Below are positions 45,294 to 54,826 of a stretch of DNA of 64,000 nucleotides, one piece after another; position 1 is the first letter of the stretch; every line of letters starts with the position of its first letter. The DNA lies in the NCBI GenBank assembly GCA_022559845.1, contig CM040125.1, forward strand, positions 198,750,102 through 198,814,101, given 5' to 3'. The notes below the pieces were generated by a model that saw only the letters and a program-made list of their open reading frames with translations, ran no database searches and was not told the DNA's origin. A program made the position numbers and the translations under genes. This DNA comes from Amorphophallus konjac (Eukaryota > Streptophyta > Magnoliopsida > Alismatales > Araceae).

Positions 45294-46034
45294 CTAGCGT
45301 CATTTTTTCTTCCCCTTCCCCTATATATGTATCCCATCTCGTTTGATCAAAAAAGAAGCAATGAATCTATGAAAGTTTGAATGAGTGTAGCCATGGCTAT
45401 CTCCCCCAATCTTTGGAACCCCCTTTCTTCCTCCCCTCTCCGGGTGCGATGCCCAATCTTCTTCTCCTGATGCTCTCTCTTTTCCCCTTCAATGGGGGAC
45501 GATCAAAGCTTTGGATGCACCGGCTCTGAGACGGGGTCGGGTGTGAGGCCCCATTCGGATCTCCGTTCTTCCTCCACCGCCGTTCACCTTACTCCACTGC
45601 CGCAAAAGACGCTGCCAAGGCCAAGATGGAGCTCGGTTGCACCGGTCCTGCGATGGGTCCGGGCGAGAGGCCCCAGTCAAGCCCCATCAACGGCCCTAGT
45701 TCGCTCCATCACATCCTCTTTATCCCCCATCACCCACCCCCATAGCCACCTTCACCAAGTTATCCTGGCTAGTATTAGGTTAGTTTAATCCCTGTTTAGG
45801 GTCCCTCATGTGTCTGTTTAGGATCCCTTGTGTAATACCCACCTTCCAATGTGTTTCTCCCCTGTGATTCATTCCCCAGAAGTCTTCTACGGGTGCCCCA
45901 ATGTCGAAGTTCATCGTTCTGCCAACTTCTATGAACGCGCTAGGATGATATAGCGCGTTCTTCAAGAAGGCGCTAGGCGTGTATAGCACGACCATGGGCA
46001 GAATGAAGAAGACCCCCACTTTTGTTCCACATCA
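45294..46034 (+). repeat. 3' LTR of the minimal element, second piece
   Basis: Continues the LTR interrupted at 33975. It matches 32930-33664 and ends TTCCACATCA, followed by the CCATG duplication (46035-46039). Two GCGCTA inverted repeats lie near 45935-45990. Confidence 0.92.
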
Positions 46035-46039
46035 CCATG

Positions 46040-47942
46040 CCTCAGCATAACACGAATCACGGAGACCTGAGAGATCACTAAGACTCTAAAAACACATGGA
46101 CACACAAACCGAGGTAAGACAATACCTCAAGGTGTCCAAAACCGTATCTGAGTCCATATAGGATAGACGAGACACTCACGAGGTTACGTGTCAACCACTG
46201 GATCACACCGGGTTGACCAGAACTAATCATGACTCTGAAGCAGTATGAAACACTACTCGATGTAATGGCACTCTTGGCCACCTCACAACATGGTCATAGC
46301 CCTCATAGGACGTCCAAGACATCCACGGGATTACGGGCAAACCACAAGGTCAAGCCAAGATAATTTAGAGGCCAAACAATAGGAAAACAAGGCTCTGGGA
46401 AGGAAACTGTCATATACCAGGCCGCTAGGTAAGCCAAGCGGTCAGCCAAAGGCCGCTACCCTCACACAGAGAACACAGACACCGGGCGGTCAAGAAGGGC
46501 CGCACCAACATATAAACGGTCTATTCATAGGCCGTCTCACTAAGCTAAGGGGTACAAGACATGGCCGCTTCATTCAGAGAATCAAAGGGATAAAACTCCA
46601 AATCCACAGGGGCATGCGGTCTAACGCAGGGCCGCATGGAGACCTAAGCGGTCGTGGACGTGACCGCTTGACCCAGTCAACCCCTAAACTGACATAACCC
46701 AGTCAAACATCCAGGCGATCTCCAACAGGACCGTCAGGAGCACCATGCGGTCAAGGCTAGGACCGCTAGCCCGAACTGACTTAAAACAGTTGAACTGACA
46801 TGAACGATGCCTAGCGGTCATCCACTAAACCGCCAAGGCTAGCATTACGGTCTATCGCATGACCTCTTGGCCAAACCGCCACACACTCACAATCCAAATG
46901 GTCTCCAATAGATCGTCTCACATGGCTTAGCGGTCCTCCAATGGGCCTCTAGCCAACCCAAACGGTCACGGCTGGACCGCTAAGGGAACCAAAACGGTCT
47001 CTGGTACGACCGCTTAGGCATCACAGCGGGAAAAATAGGGGAATGGCCGAATCCGGCCGTTCCACGCCCCGTTCGCTTCTAAACGAAGGGGAAACAACCC
47101 TAATAGCCAAATAAACCTTCCACAGATCGGAAGGGGTCCAAACGACACCAAAAACACAAGAAACGGGCGATTCTACCGAATCGACCCAAAATGAGTCACA
47201 TGGGTTCCCGGGCTCACACCGGTCCTAAATGACCACCAATCGCAATGAAACCAGCAGAAATGGAATGCTGACATTCTAGGAGTTCAAATGAAACTAATCT
47301 AGCAAGAAACCGTTGCCGAAAGAGGCGAAGTCATCTCACACCCCCTGAACATGCTTTTGCCCAAAACGATGCCAAACTCGCTCATACGCGCACCGTTCGG
47401 CTCCAAATCGTGAGAAGACGCAGAAGAAAAGTAGGGCATCCATCTCCCTACGTCCACCAAAGTTCTAGCGTGCCAAAGCAACTAAACCACACCGAAATTG
47501 ATCAAACGACCGAACACGTCGGCTTTGAATCCACCGAGGGATCGCGCCAATGCTACGCTCCATCCATCACACCGTCACGCACCAGTTCAACTCCACGACG
47601 TCCCTACCTCGCCCGTCTCGCCACGGTTGCGCGCCCCGTGGAGAGAGGAGAAGAGAGGAGAGAGAACGAGGGAGAGAAAGTGAGCGTGAGGGAGGTGAGA
47701 GGAAGGAGAAAAAAATAGAAAATTAAGAAATTTAGCAATTTTCGTAAAATCTGATTTTCAGCCAGAAAGAATGCAATGTAATTGTAGCGTCCTTGAGTCG
47801 ATGAACTCAATAATAAACTATCCACTGGGTTCCGTAACTTGTACGGGAGAAAAACCCACGTGGATCGTAAAACACAACTCAGGACCCACAAAAGTGATAT
47901 GAAAGCTCTCCGATAAGGATCCGAAAGACTCAGGGCATTACA
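46040..47942 (-). repeat. 5' (U3-side) piece of the Tekay-like solo LTR
   Basis: Read on the minus strand it starts TGTAATGCCC at 47942. It holds the inverted-repeat array at about 46428-47035. Pyrimidine-rich stretches near 47640-47710 may lie near the transcription start. No coding sequence. Confidence 0.7.
46428..47035. repeat. Array of about 13 GCGGTC/GACCGC inverted repeats
   Basis: Units pair nCGGTC with GACCGn across about 6-10 variable bases, for instance near 46650-46675 (AGCGGTC ... GACCGCT) and 46960-46985. Units are spaced about 40-60 bp apart. Several have one mutated arm. The same arms occur at 18389-18590. Confidence 0.85.
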
Positions 47943-48072
47943 TACAGTGTCGGTCGACCTACAGCTACAGTAAATTCCAGACTTTTAGATTTCAGCCCCA
48001 AACTCCATTGCAACCCGTCCAAACTTTGTGACATCAAACTCATTTGATCTTGGAGGGTTTATATTAAGGATC
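47943..48072 (-). repeat. Resumed Sirevirus-type LTR (continuation of 19035-20308)
   Basis: Continues the 23-bp GGTCGACC-containing units exactly where they were broken at 20308, then unique LTR sequence up to the insertion of the gag-only copy at 48073. Confidence 0.7.
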
Positions 48073-50372
48073 TGATGTGGGACGGACACAGGAACAGATT
48101 CTAAGTGATGCGGACCTCGAACTCTAAATGCGGACACGACCAGCAACATACAATAATGGAGATGCTTTGGCCCGACACTAAGAGTTCCTATGGGCTATAC
48201 GTCGCTAACAGAAATGCAAGCTCACTCGTCGTCCCAAGCGAGGCGAAACGCGGATCCGCGCGGTTGAGAAACCAATAGAGTCAAGGGTGGTCGACTTACT
48301 TCCGTGCTCGGATCGAGCCACGGGACGGGTCACTCTCTTGCTCACAGCGGTGACATGGACTCACGGCCTAGGTTCCTATCGCACTCAGCAGCGGCACATG
48401 ACCATATACTAGCTAAGCAAGTAAATGCCAAGAAGTCGAGATTGTTACCTCCACGCTCACGGCGTGGGGAAGACAACCCCGGCCAATCCTGTACTCCCAG
48501 TTAAACAAATACACTGCGGTACAAAGATTTGACCCACTCCATGCAGGGAGGTAATAGGTCACATGTGGGGCCCGGGAGTAGCGGGGATTGGGTTGACGGG
48601 CAGCATCTTGATGTCGTCCGTCGGCGCCGAAACCCGCATTTTAGTGCTATCCGGATGGCGCGATCTACGGGTTCGTGGGGCCCAGGTGCTGCTCAGCCCT
48701 CCCGACCTGACGTGGTGGGTCCCACTATGGTGGAGACACCTGGAGGCGTGTCTCCCTGGATGGCGGTAGGGTTGGAACGCCGGTCGGAGGCCGGGCGGCT
48801 CCGATCACCACTTGTCGGAAGTGCTGTCCACGGATATGCAACCTCTATTTTCTGGAGCGTGACCCGGTGAGATCGGCTACCGCGATCAGCACCGAAGTCG
48901 GATCGGCACGAAACCAGTGCCGTTGGAACGAAGACTTGAAATCCTTCGAACCTCTGGGACTCAAAAAGATTCACCAGAGCCGTGCTTCTGATGGGCGATT
49001 TTAGAACCGGACTGATCTCAGTTTCAGATCTGGCTGGGCAGAACTGAAGTTTCCTGAGAGTTGGCATTGACCGTAGGGTAGACCTCTGATTCAGACCTCG
49101 AGCTCTTCATAAACGTTGTAGAGCGGAGAGAGAGGAAAATGGCAATAATTCTTATGACTGATTTGGTGGAGTTTTGGATGGGGAAAGGTATTTCATACTG
49201 GTGGGTGGTCGGATCTGGACAGAGGCAGACAAAACTGAGTGGAGATATGAAAGTGATTTTTATAAAAAAAGTGAAGGCCTTTAGAAATTCCACAACAATT
49301 CGTGGATGGAGGGGGTGTTGGATAGAACCTCCAGTAAAATTGGGGGCTCAAGAAAAAATTAAGAAGAGGTCCGAAGAGGGGAAACACAGAGCTACTATGA
49401 ATCTGGACTGAAAACTGGCAGATCTGGATGGAAAGGAAGAACGAAAATGGAAAATTGCAAAATGGAAGCTAGAAGCCCAACCAAATTTTCTGGGACGTGG
49501 TGAAGACCCTGGAACTCACCCTGAATGTTTGGGCTCCAGATGAACTCGTGGCTGAGAGCTAAAATTCCAAGAATGGCCTGCTATCACCCAATTGGCAGAA
49601 TACCGACGGAGGCGGTGGCGGTGCAACGGCGGCTCGATGGCGGCGGCGGTGGCAACGACGAACTCCACACCAGATAGATGATGCTTCCCACCTCAGAACA
49701 CAGTCTTCCCAGCTGCAAGAAGAAGAGAGGAGAGAGAGAGAGAGGGGCGGCCCTTGCTCCTTTGGAGGAAATTCAAGATTTTCTTTCCATTAATTCCCTT
49801 CAAAATGAAAATACAAGCAATATATATGAAATACAAAAAGACATCAACTATCCCTAGATCTAGGGTTGGAGAGGGGTAAAAGAGGGAGTCCACATTTTGT
49901 TCCCCCATGTGATTTGGACCAAATTAAAATAAAAATTCAAATCCTATTAAACTATAATATCATGGGGCACCCCATTGACTTTGGTGCCCCTTTTTTTGAA
50001 TTTTACAATCCTTTGTCCCCCCTTGATCCAACTCTTCTAGAAGCCCACCATGGAGGTTTGACTGACCCCACATGGGCCCAAGAGATGAGGTGGATCAATA
50101 GGAGAAGGGATGGGGGGGCCCGCGGGATCCAGGTGGTCCCATTTTACAAATAAACCCCTCTTACAATCCAAATTACAATCCAAGTAAAGCCAAATAAAAA
50201 TACATTACACACAAATAAAGTCCCAGTAAATACTATAAATATCGAGACTCAAGGGGGAGTCTCCAGACTGTCTCCGAGCCAGATGGAAGCAGAGGTAGCC
50301 CGGGTGCTGCTCCGCGTACGGTACCGACGGCTCGCTGGTTCGTGCTTCTCGCTCGCTCTGGTGTCCGCACCA
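48073..50372 (-). repeat. 3' LTR of the second gag-only copy
   Basis: Diverged reverse-complement relative of 24497-26598, sharing the TGATG...GGACAC termini, the LTR-end segment with CACGCCGAGAGCGTGG-like sequence, and TACAACGTTTATGAAG near 49105-49123 (minus). Confidence 0.8.
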
Positions 50373-50775
50373 ATTCTCCCCGGTGGGAGAAACTCGACCC
50401 TATCGAGTAAGGGTCAGCATCGCTCTGGTAGAGCTCCAATAGGTCCGGATCTATCCGCTGCAACTCTCCACGGGTGATCCAAGTATCCTCGGTGGCGGGT
50501 CACTCTCTCTAACGCACTAGGTAGTGCGGATAGGATCCACTCCTGGTAACTATCACCTGCTCATCTAGTATATGATCGATATGCTCTCGTTGCTGTGGAA
50601 ATGTGGCTGGTGGTGGACACTGTGGAGCGCGGATTTTATTCCTTTATCGATTTTATCGTTGGTTTATTTGTCTATCGTCTGGTTATTTATTTATGTTTAT
50701 GGATTTATTGGCGTGCCAGTCACCGTGGTGACGATCTTTTTATTGTGCGCTCGATCTGACTTGGTCAATCGATTG
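48073..50775 (-). mobile_element. Second copy of the gag-only gypsy family, 3' part only
   Basis: The minus-strand LTR runs from 50372 to 48073 (about 2.3 kb), ending ...CCCACATCA. Its interior (50373-50775) matches 24.16-24.50 kb, including the ACCGGGGAGAAT tract beside the LTR. The match stops near 50775, where the Tat LTR begins. The remaining interior and other LTR should lie beyond the Tat element, outside the window. Confidence 0.8.
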
Positions 50776-51587
50776 TGAGGTCCGAGTCGGGACTGGAAGT
50801 CCGTCATACCCTGAACGCTATGACGTTAATTACGTCCTCCCTAAGGAAGACAACCCTTGATTAAACGCTAAAGGTAGGAGGAAGACAGTGGTAAAACCAC
50901 ATGCTCAAAGGAGACAAAATTCATCTGTTTGCAAGACGTTAAATGTATTCGGACAAAGCAGGGGTTTGTTAATTACGGGACAAATCCGACGGCATATTCC
51001 CACCATCTTGGATGATGCCAAGTGGGGAATAGGAAACCACCCACGCAATGGCAAGGTGGGAACCGTAAAGGATCGGGCATAATTGACCCGGAGTCCGAAT
51101 AGGGACCGGCATGCCATGGCACGCCCCATATGGGTGCGGTAGCACGTTTATATCCCCCCTTCGAGGGGGCCATCGGAGGGCATACAAAGGCATGACTCCG
51201 TGGGCTGACGGGGTTGAGAGATAATATCACAGTGACCTGGCCAGGTGTGTGTGAATTTCGGCAGCATGTCCCCTTGACTTGGATTGTGCCAAGAGAAGAT
51301 AGGTCATCACCCACGGAATGCCGGGATGACAACCGAATGAGGATGGGCACCGGGCCCCGGGACATCGCTTGCCTCTGTTTCATCGGTCAATATCCCCTTG
51401 AGACCCTTCAGAACGCATGTAACGACATGGCCCTTTAGGTTCATTAGGGTGGAATCCGGATCGGGAATGAGGACTGTAGGGGAGGGAGGTCCTCCCCATT
51501 ACTGTATCTTCTCAGATCATTCATGACGGTCTCATGGCAGTGGGGAGAGAGTCCCCTGATTGGGCTTCATTGGGCCAAGAAGAGGGG

Positions 51588-51900
51588 TCTCGGCGTGGCT
51601 TACTGGTTGGCCAAGGGGGGTTCTCGGCGTGGCTTCTTGGTTGGCCAAGGGGAGCTCTCGGCGTGGCTTTTTGTTTGGCCAAGGGGGCTCTCGGCGTGGC
51701 TTACTGGCTGGCCAAGGGGGGTTCTCGGCGTGGCTTCTTGGTTGGCCAAGGGGGAGCTCTCGGCGTGGCTTTTTGATTGGCAAAGGGGGGCTCTCGGCAT
51801 GGCCCTTTGATTGGCCAAGGGGGGCTCTCGGCATGGCCATTTGGTGGATAGAGGAGGATCTCGGCGTGGGGCCTTTGGCTGGAAGAAGCTCTCGGCACGG
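51588..51900. repeat. 34-bp tandem array in the Tat LTR
   Basis: About ten units start TCTCGGCGTGGC and continue to GGCCAAGGGG. Unit starts include 51588, 51622, 51656, 51689 and 51723. Units recur in a three-step order (TACTGG, CTTCTTGG, CTTTTTG), so a higher-order period of about 101 bp is visible. Later units decay. Confidence 0.9.
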
Positions 51901-53128
51901 GGCTTCCCGGCGCGCTCATGGCCGCACCGGGAGCCTAGCGCCGGGAGGCTGTGGGCTATGGGATTTTTCACAAAACAAGGGCTTGTCGTTTAGCTGAAAG
52001 GAAGGGAAGGCCTCTCGGCCTTACGGTTCTCGGCGGGGAAACTCGCACGCCGAGAAGATGGAATGCAGAAGGATTTCAGGGCTTCAGAGCTCAATAACGA
52101 TGCTCTGTTTCTGGGATTTCTGGGTTTTATGGCTAGATTGAGGCCGAATCAGGGATGTATGAGGAGATTTCATGAAGGCCTCTGCTAGAAGGACGCCAAG
52201 GGAGCTGAGAGGCCGGATCATCAGGAAGAGGGGAGACCATCATCGGGGCCTGAGTAGCTTTTATCTGTATACTGCCAGACGTCTGGGGGGGGTCAAGAGA
52301 TGGCTGTCTCTGATTCCCCAGACTAGCATGATATCATCTGGGAAGCAAATCTGCGATGAAAGAACCCTTGATGCTGGGACCTCAGATCCTAGTCATTCAA
52401 CGATTGGAATGAGGATCCGGGGTCGCATTCGTCTGCGAGCTCAAATGTATCTTTTATAGCCGGCAGTCCGGGGAACCAAGAGATTGATGTCTCTGGTTCC
52501 CGGACAGCACAAGAGGCTTGAGGAACATACTCAAATACATATGGAGGGCATGCTCTTGAAGCGGGAAGAGAGAGGAGAATAGAACCCAGCAACCCATTGA
52601 ACAAGGGTGGGGGTTCTACCTTCATCCCTGTTCGAAGAACAGACCCGACACCGGAGCCTAAGTCATTTCGCCCATGGGGCATTCATACAAACAGTATGCA
52701 TACATATGGAGACAAAGGAAGATCGTATCGCCTAAAATCCATCACTGCCATTGCGTTTATTTCATCTCACCATCATTTACATCGAGAAACATAAAGGGGA
52801 GGAACAGGGAAAGAATCGTATGAATAATCTAAACATCAAGACTTCGACTATTACATACTGAGAATCAGTAAAAAGAAGAAAAAGAAACATCGAACATGGG
52901 GGGGAGGGTGGAGCATTGACTCCTCTCCCTCCCCCTATCAGCCCACCTGGAGCCCTTCTTCTTTTCTTTCTTCTGCTTCTTCTTTCGACGGAGACTCTCT
53001 CCCTCTCTTTTTCTTTCTCTTTCTCTTTCTGGCTATCTGTTCGCTCTTTTCTTCTTCGTCTCTTTCTTCTTTTCTTTTCTGTCTATCCTCTTTCTTTCTA
53101 TCTCTCTTCCCTCTTCGAAGGGAGGGGG

Positions 53129-53136
53129 TTTTATAA
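53129..53136 (-). promoter_or_regulatory. TATA box of the Tat LTR
   Basis: TTATAAAA on the minus strand within GGGTTATAAAACCCC. It places transcription of the element leftwards, consistent with the minus-strand integrase. Confidence 0.6.
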
Positions 53137-53356
53137 CCCTTTTCCCTTTTTCTTCTCGGCAGACACCCTCACGGCGCGCTTGAAATAAGCTTCCCGGCGC
53201 GCTCGAATCCGGCCTCTCGGCGCCAACTTTGGGCTTCGACACAGGCTTTCGGCGCCACCTTCATACAGGCCCACTTGGGGTTTTTTAAGTGTTTCATCAC
53301 CCGAAAGGGCCTTTCATTTATGACATGTCTCGTATCAAAATCATGATTACGATTTT

Positions 53357-53575
53357 CATCAGTCCGCAGACAGGGTTTTATCAGTCCGTAGATAGGGATT
53401 TTATCAGTCCGTAGACAGGGATTTTATCAGTCTGTAGACAGGGGTTTCATCAGTCCGTAGACAGGGATTTTATCAGTCCGTAGATAGGGATTTTATCAGT
53501 CTGTAGACAGGGGTTTTATCAGTCCGCAGACAGGGGTTTCATCAGTCCGTAGACAGGGGTTTCATCAGGATTGTC
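53357..53575. repeat. 23-bp tandem array in the Tat U3
   Basis: Nine to ten units of TCAGTCCGTAGACAGGGAT plus TTTA, differing at a few positions (CGT/TGT, AT/GT). The unit shares TTTTATCAG and AGAC with the 126-bp array at 60.5-61.4 kb. Confidence 0.92.
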
Positions 53576-54060
53576 ATCTGAACGGTGACAAAACCGGGTA
53601 TCATCTTATCAATATCGTCACTCTAATGGTGACGAGCTCGGACATCAGCTTTAGTCTGGGAAGACCTCAGCCGGGTGTATAATCTGTGTAGACGATTCTT
53701 CTTCTGCTCTATCTTTTCAGGAGCCTTTACCATCTTCATCTGCCGGTGCTGGCTTCATCTTTATCTCATATTACTTCCATCAGTAAGCCGACATCTGACT
53801 TACCCTGACATATCATCTGTGAATTCTTGGACGAAGCAGTAGTACAGCTCTTCTTAAAGGGCTGGAAGGTCTCATTAGTCGAGTGACTGCGGCTTTATCA
53901 GTGCTGCCGTCTGAGTGACATTGGCACCGGGCATCGGCTTTGGCCGACAAGGGCTTTAGCCGGGTGAAAGGTTGATAAGCTTCATCATTAGTCTTTCACT
54001 GTTGGTCAGACCCTTTTTTCAATTATGCTTCCACCCTTGTTCATTTTCCAGGTGTCAACA

Positions 54061-54078
54061 AATGCCCCCCACCTGCGG
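54061..54078 (-). promoter_or_regulatory. Polypurine tract of the Tat element
   Basis: GCAGGTGGGGGGCATT on the minus strand, ending next to the LTR start TGTTGACACC at 54060. Confidence 0.85.
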
Positions 54079-54635
54079 GCGGCGTAAGCGCAGAATAAGC
54101 GGCACGGGGGTTGCAGGTGTTTTTCACCATTCGAGGGTATCTTCCTCAATTTGTCTTCAATTCGGTTCTCAGACCTGATCATCTCGCTGTAACAGTATTC
54201 TGCACACCGATGTTTCTCCTCTTCATATTTTCTGTCATTATTTTCAGCATTTGAGGCTTCTCGGCCTGCAAGACCTCCCAGCGCGAAGCTTCTCGGCGCG
54301 GGGGGCTCTCGGCGCGGCCTGGTCGGCTGGGCTCTCGGCCTAGGGTCTTCTCGGCGCGCCCTGGCCGCAGGGGGCCTCGGCCTGGGGGGTTCTCGGCCTG
54401 GGGGCTTCTCGACGCGCCTTCTGGCTGCCGGAGGCTCTCCGCCTGGGCGGTTCTCGGCGCGCATTCAGCCGCGCCGAGACCCTGGTCGCCCGGGCCCCTA
54501 TTTAGGGCACCGAGGATCTTTTTCTTCTCATTCTTCATCTTTTTTTATCATTCTTCAGCTTTTCTCTCCATTTCTTCTCTTCGACGCGAGCCGTCTTCAT
54601 CCTCTCGGCGGTGGCCGCGAGTTCTTCCGTCCTGG

Positions 54636-54818
54636 GTATGACGTCTTTTGGGGATTTAATCCCTTTGCTTCCGGGATCACCCCCTCTTGGTTGGTGACTC
54701 CCTATTCTTTTTGGGCAGATCCCGAATAAGGGGAGATGCTGCCGAAATTTTTATAGAATCTCATGCTGCAATTTATACAAGACTGACTTTTAATCCATAT
54801 CTCTTCTTTTGTTTGCAG
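54636..54818 (+). other. Probable 5' UTR intron of the antisense PMD gene
   Basis: Donor CTGG|GTATGA at 54636 and acceptor TTTGCAG at 54818, nine bases before the ATG at 54827. A TATA-like TATTTAGGG lies near 54499. Inferred from splice consensus only. Confidence 0.5.
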
Positions 54819-54826
54819 ATATAGCA

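Larger units (their letters stand above)
32711..46034 (+). mobile_element. Minimal LTR retrotransposon (two LTRs, 93-bp interior), second LTR split by an Athila-like element
   Basis: LTR 1 is 32711-33664 (954 bp, TGATGGGAAT...TTCCACATCA). The interior is 33665-33757 and LTR 2 starts at 33758. LTR 2 is interrupted at 33975 by the element 33976-45288 and resumes at 45294-46034, about 959 bp in total. CCATG flanks the whole. The interior holds only a primer site, about 65 bp, and a purine tract. It is a TRIM-like non-autonomous element, though its LTRs are longer than those of classic TRIMs. Confidence 0.92.
20309..47942 (-). mobile_element. Tekay-like solo LTR, split into three pieces by nested insertions
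   Basis: The plus strand begins TGTGACGACCCAGG at 20309 and ends GGGCATTACA at 47942. TACAG flanks both ends (20304-20308 and 47943-47947). On the minus strand it therefore starts TGTAATGCCCTGA and ends GGGTCGTCACA, like the Tekay LTR (TGTAGCAACCCTGA ... CGTGACA). The pieces I assign are 20309-20843, 32437-32710 and 46035-47942, about 2.7 kb in all, close to one LTR length. No gag or pol of this family is present, hence solo LTR. TACAG is also part of a local 23-bp repeat, which slightly weakens the duplication evidence, but the repeat phase resumes exactly across the insertion. Confidence 0.75.
50776..54060 (-). repeat. 3' LTR of the Tat element (about 3.3 kb; left boundary uncertain)
   Basis: The U3 start at 54060 is firm, since a purine tract abuts TGTTGACACC. 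A minus-strand TATA box (TTATAAAA, 53136-53129) gives a promoter. The left end is placed where similarity to the gag-only family stops, near TGTGAGGTCC (about 50774-50776). It holds a 34-bp array (51588-51900), a 23-bp array (53357-53575) and a diverged 270-bp-scale duplication around 51000-51400. ORFs over the 34-bp array are artefacts. Confidence 0.6.

Noticed and set aside
51532..51997. Repetitive ORFs of 95-145 codons on both strands
   Set aside because: Produced by the 34-bp tandem array; multiple overlapping frames are open at once.
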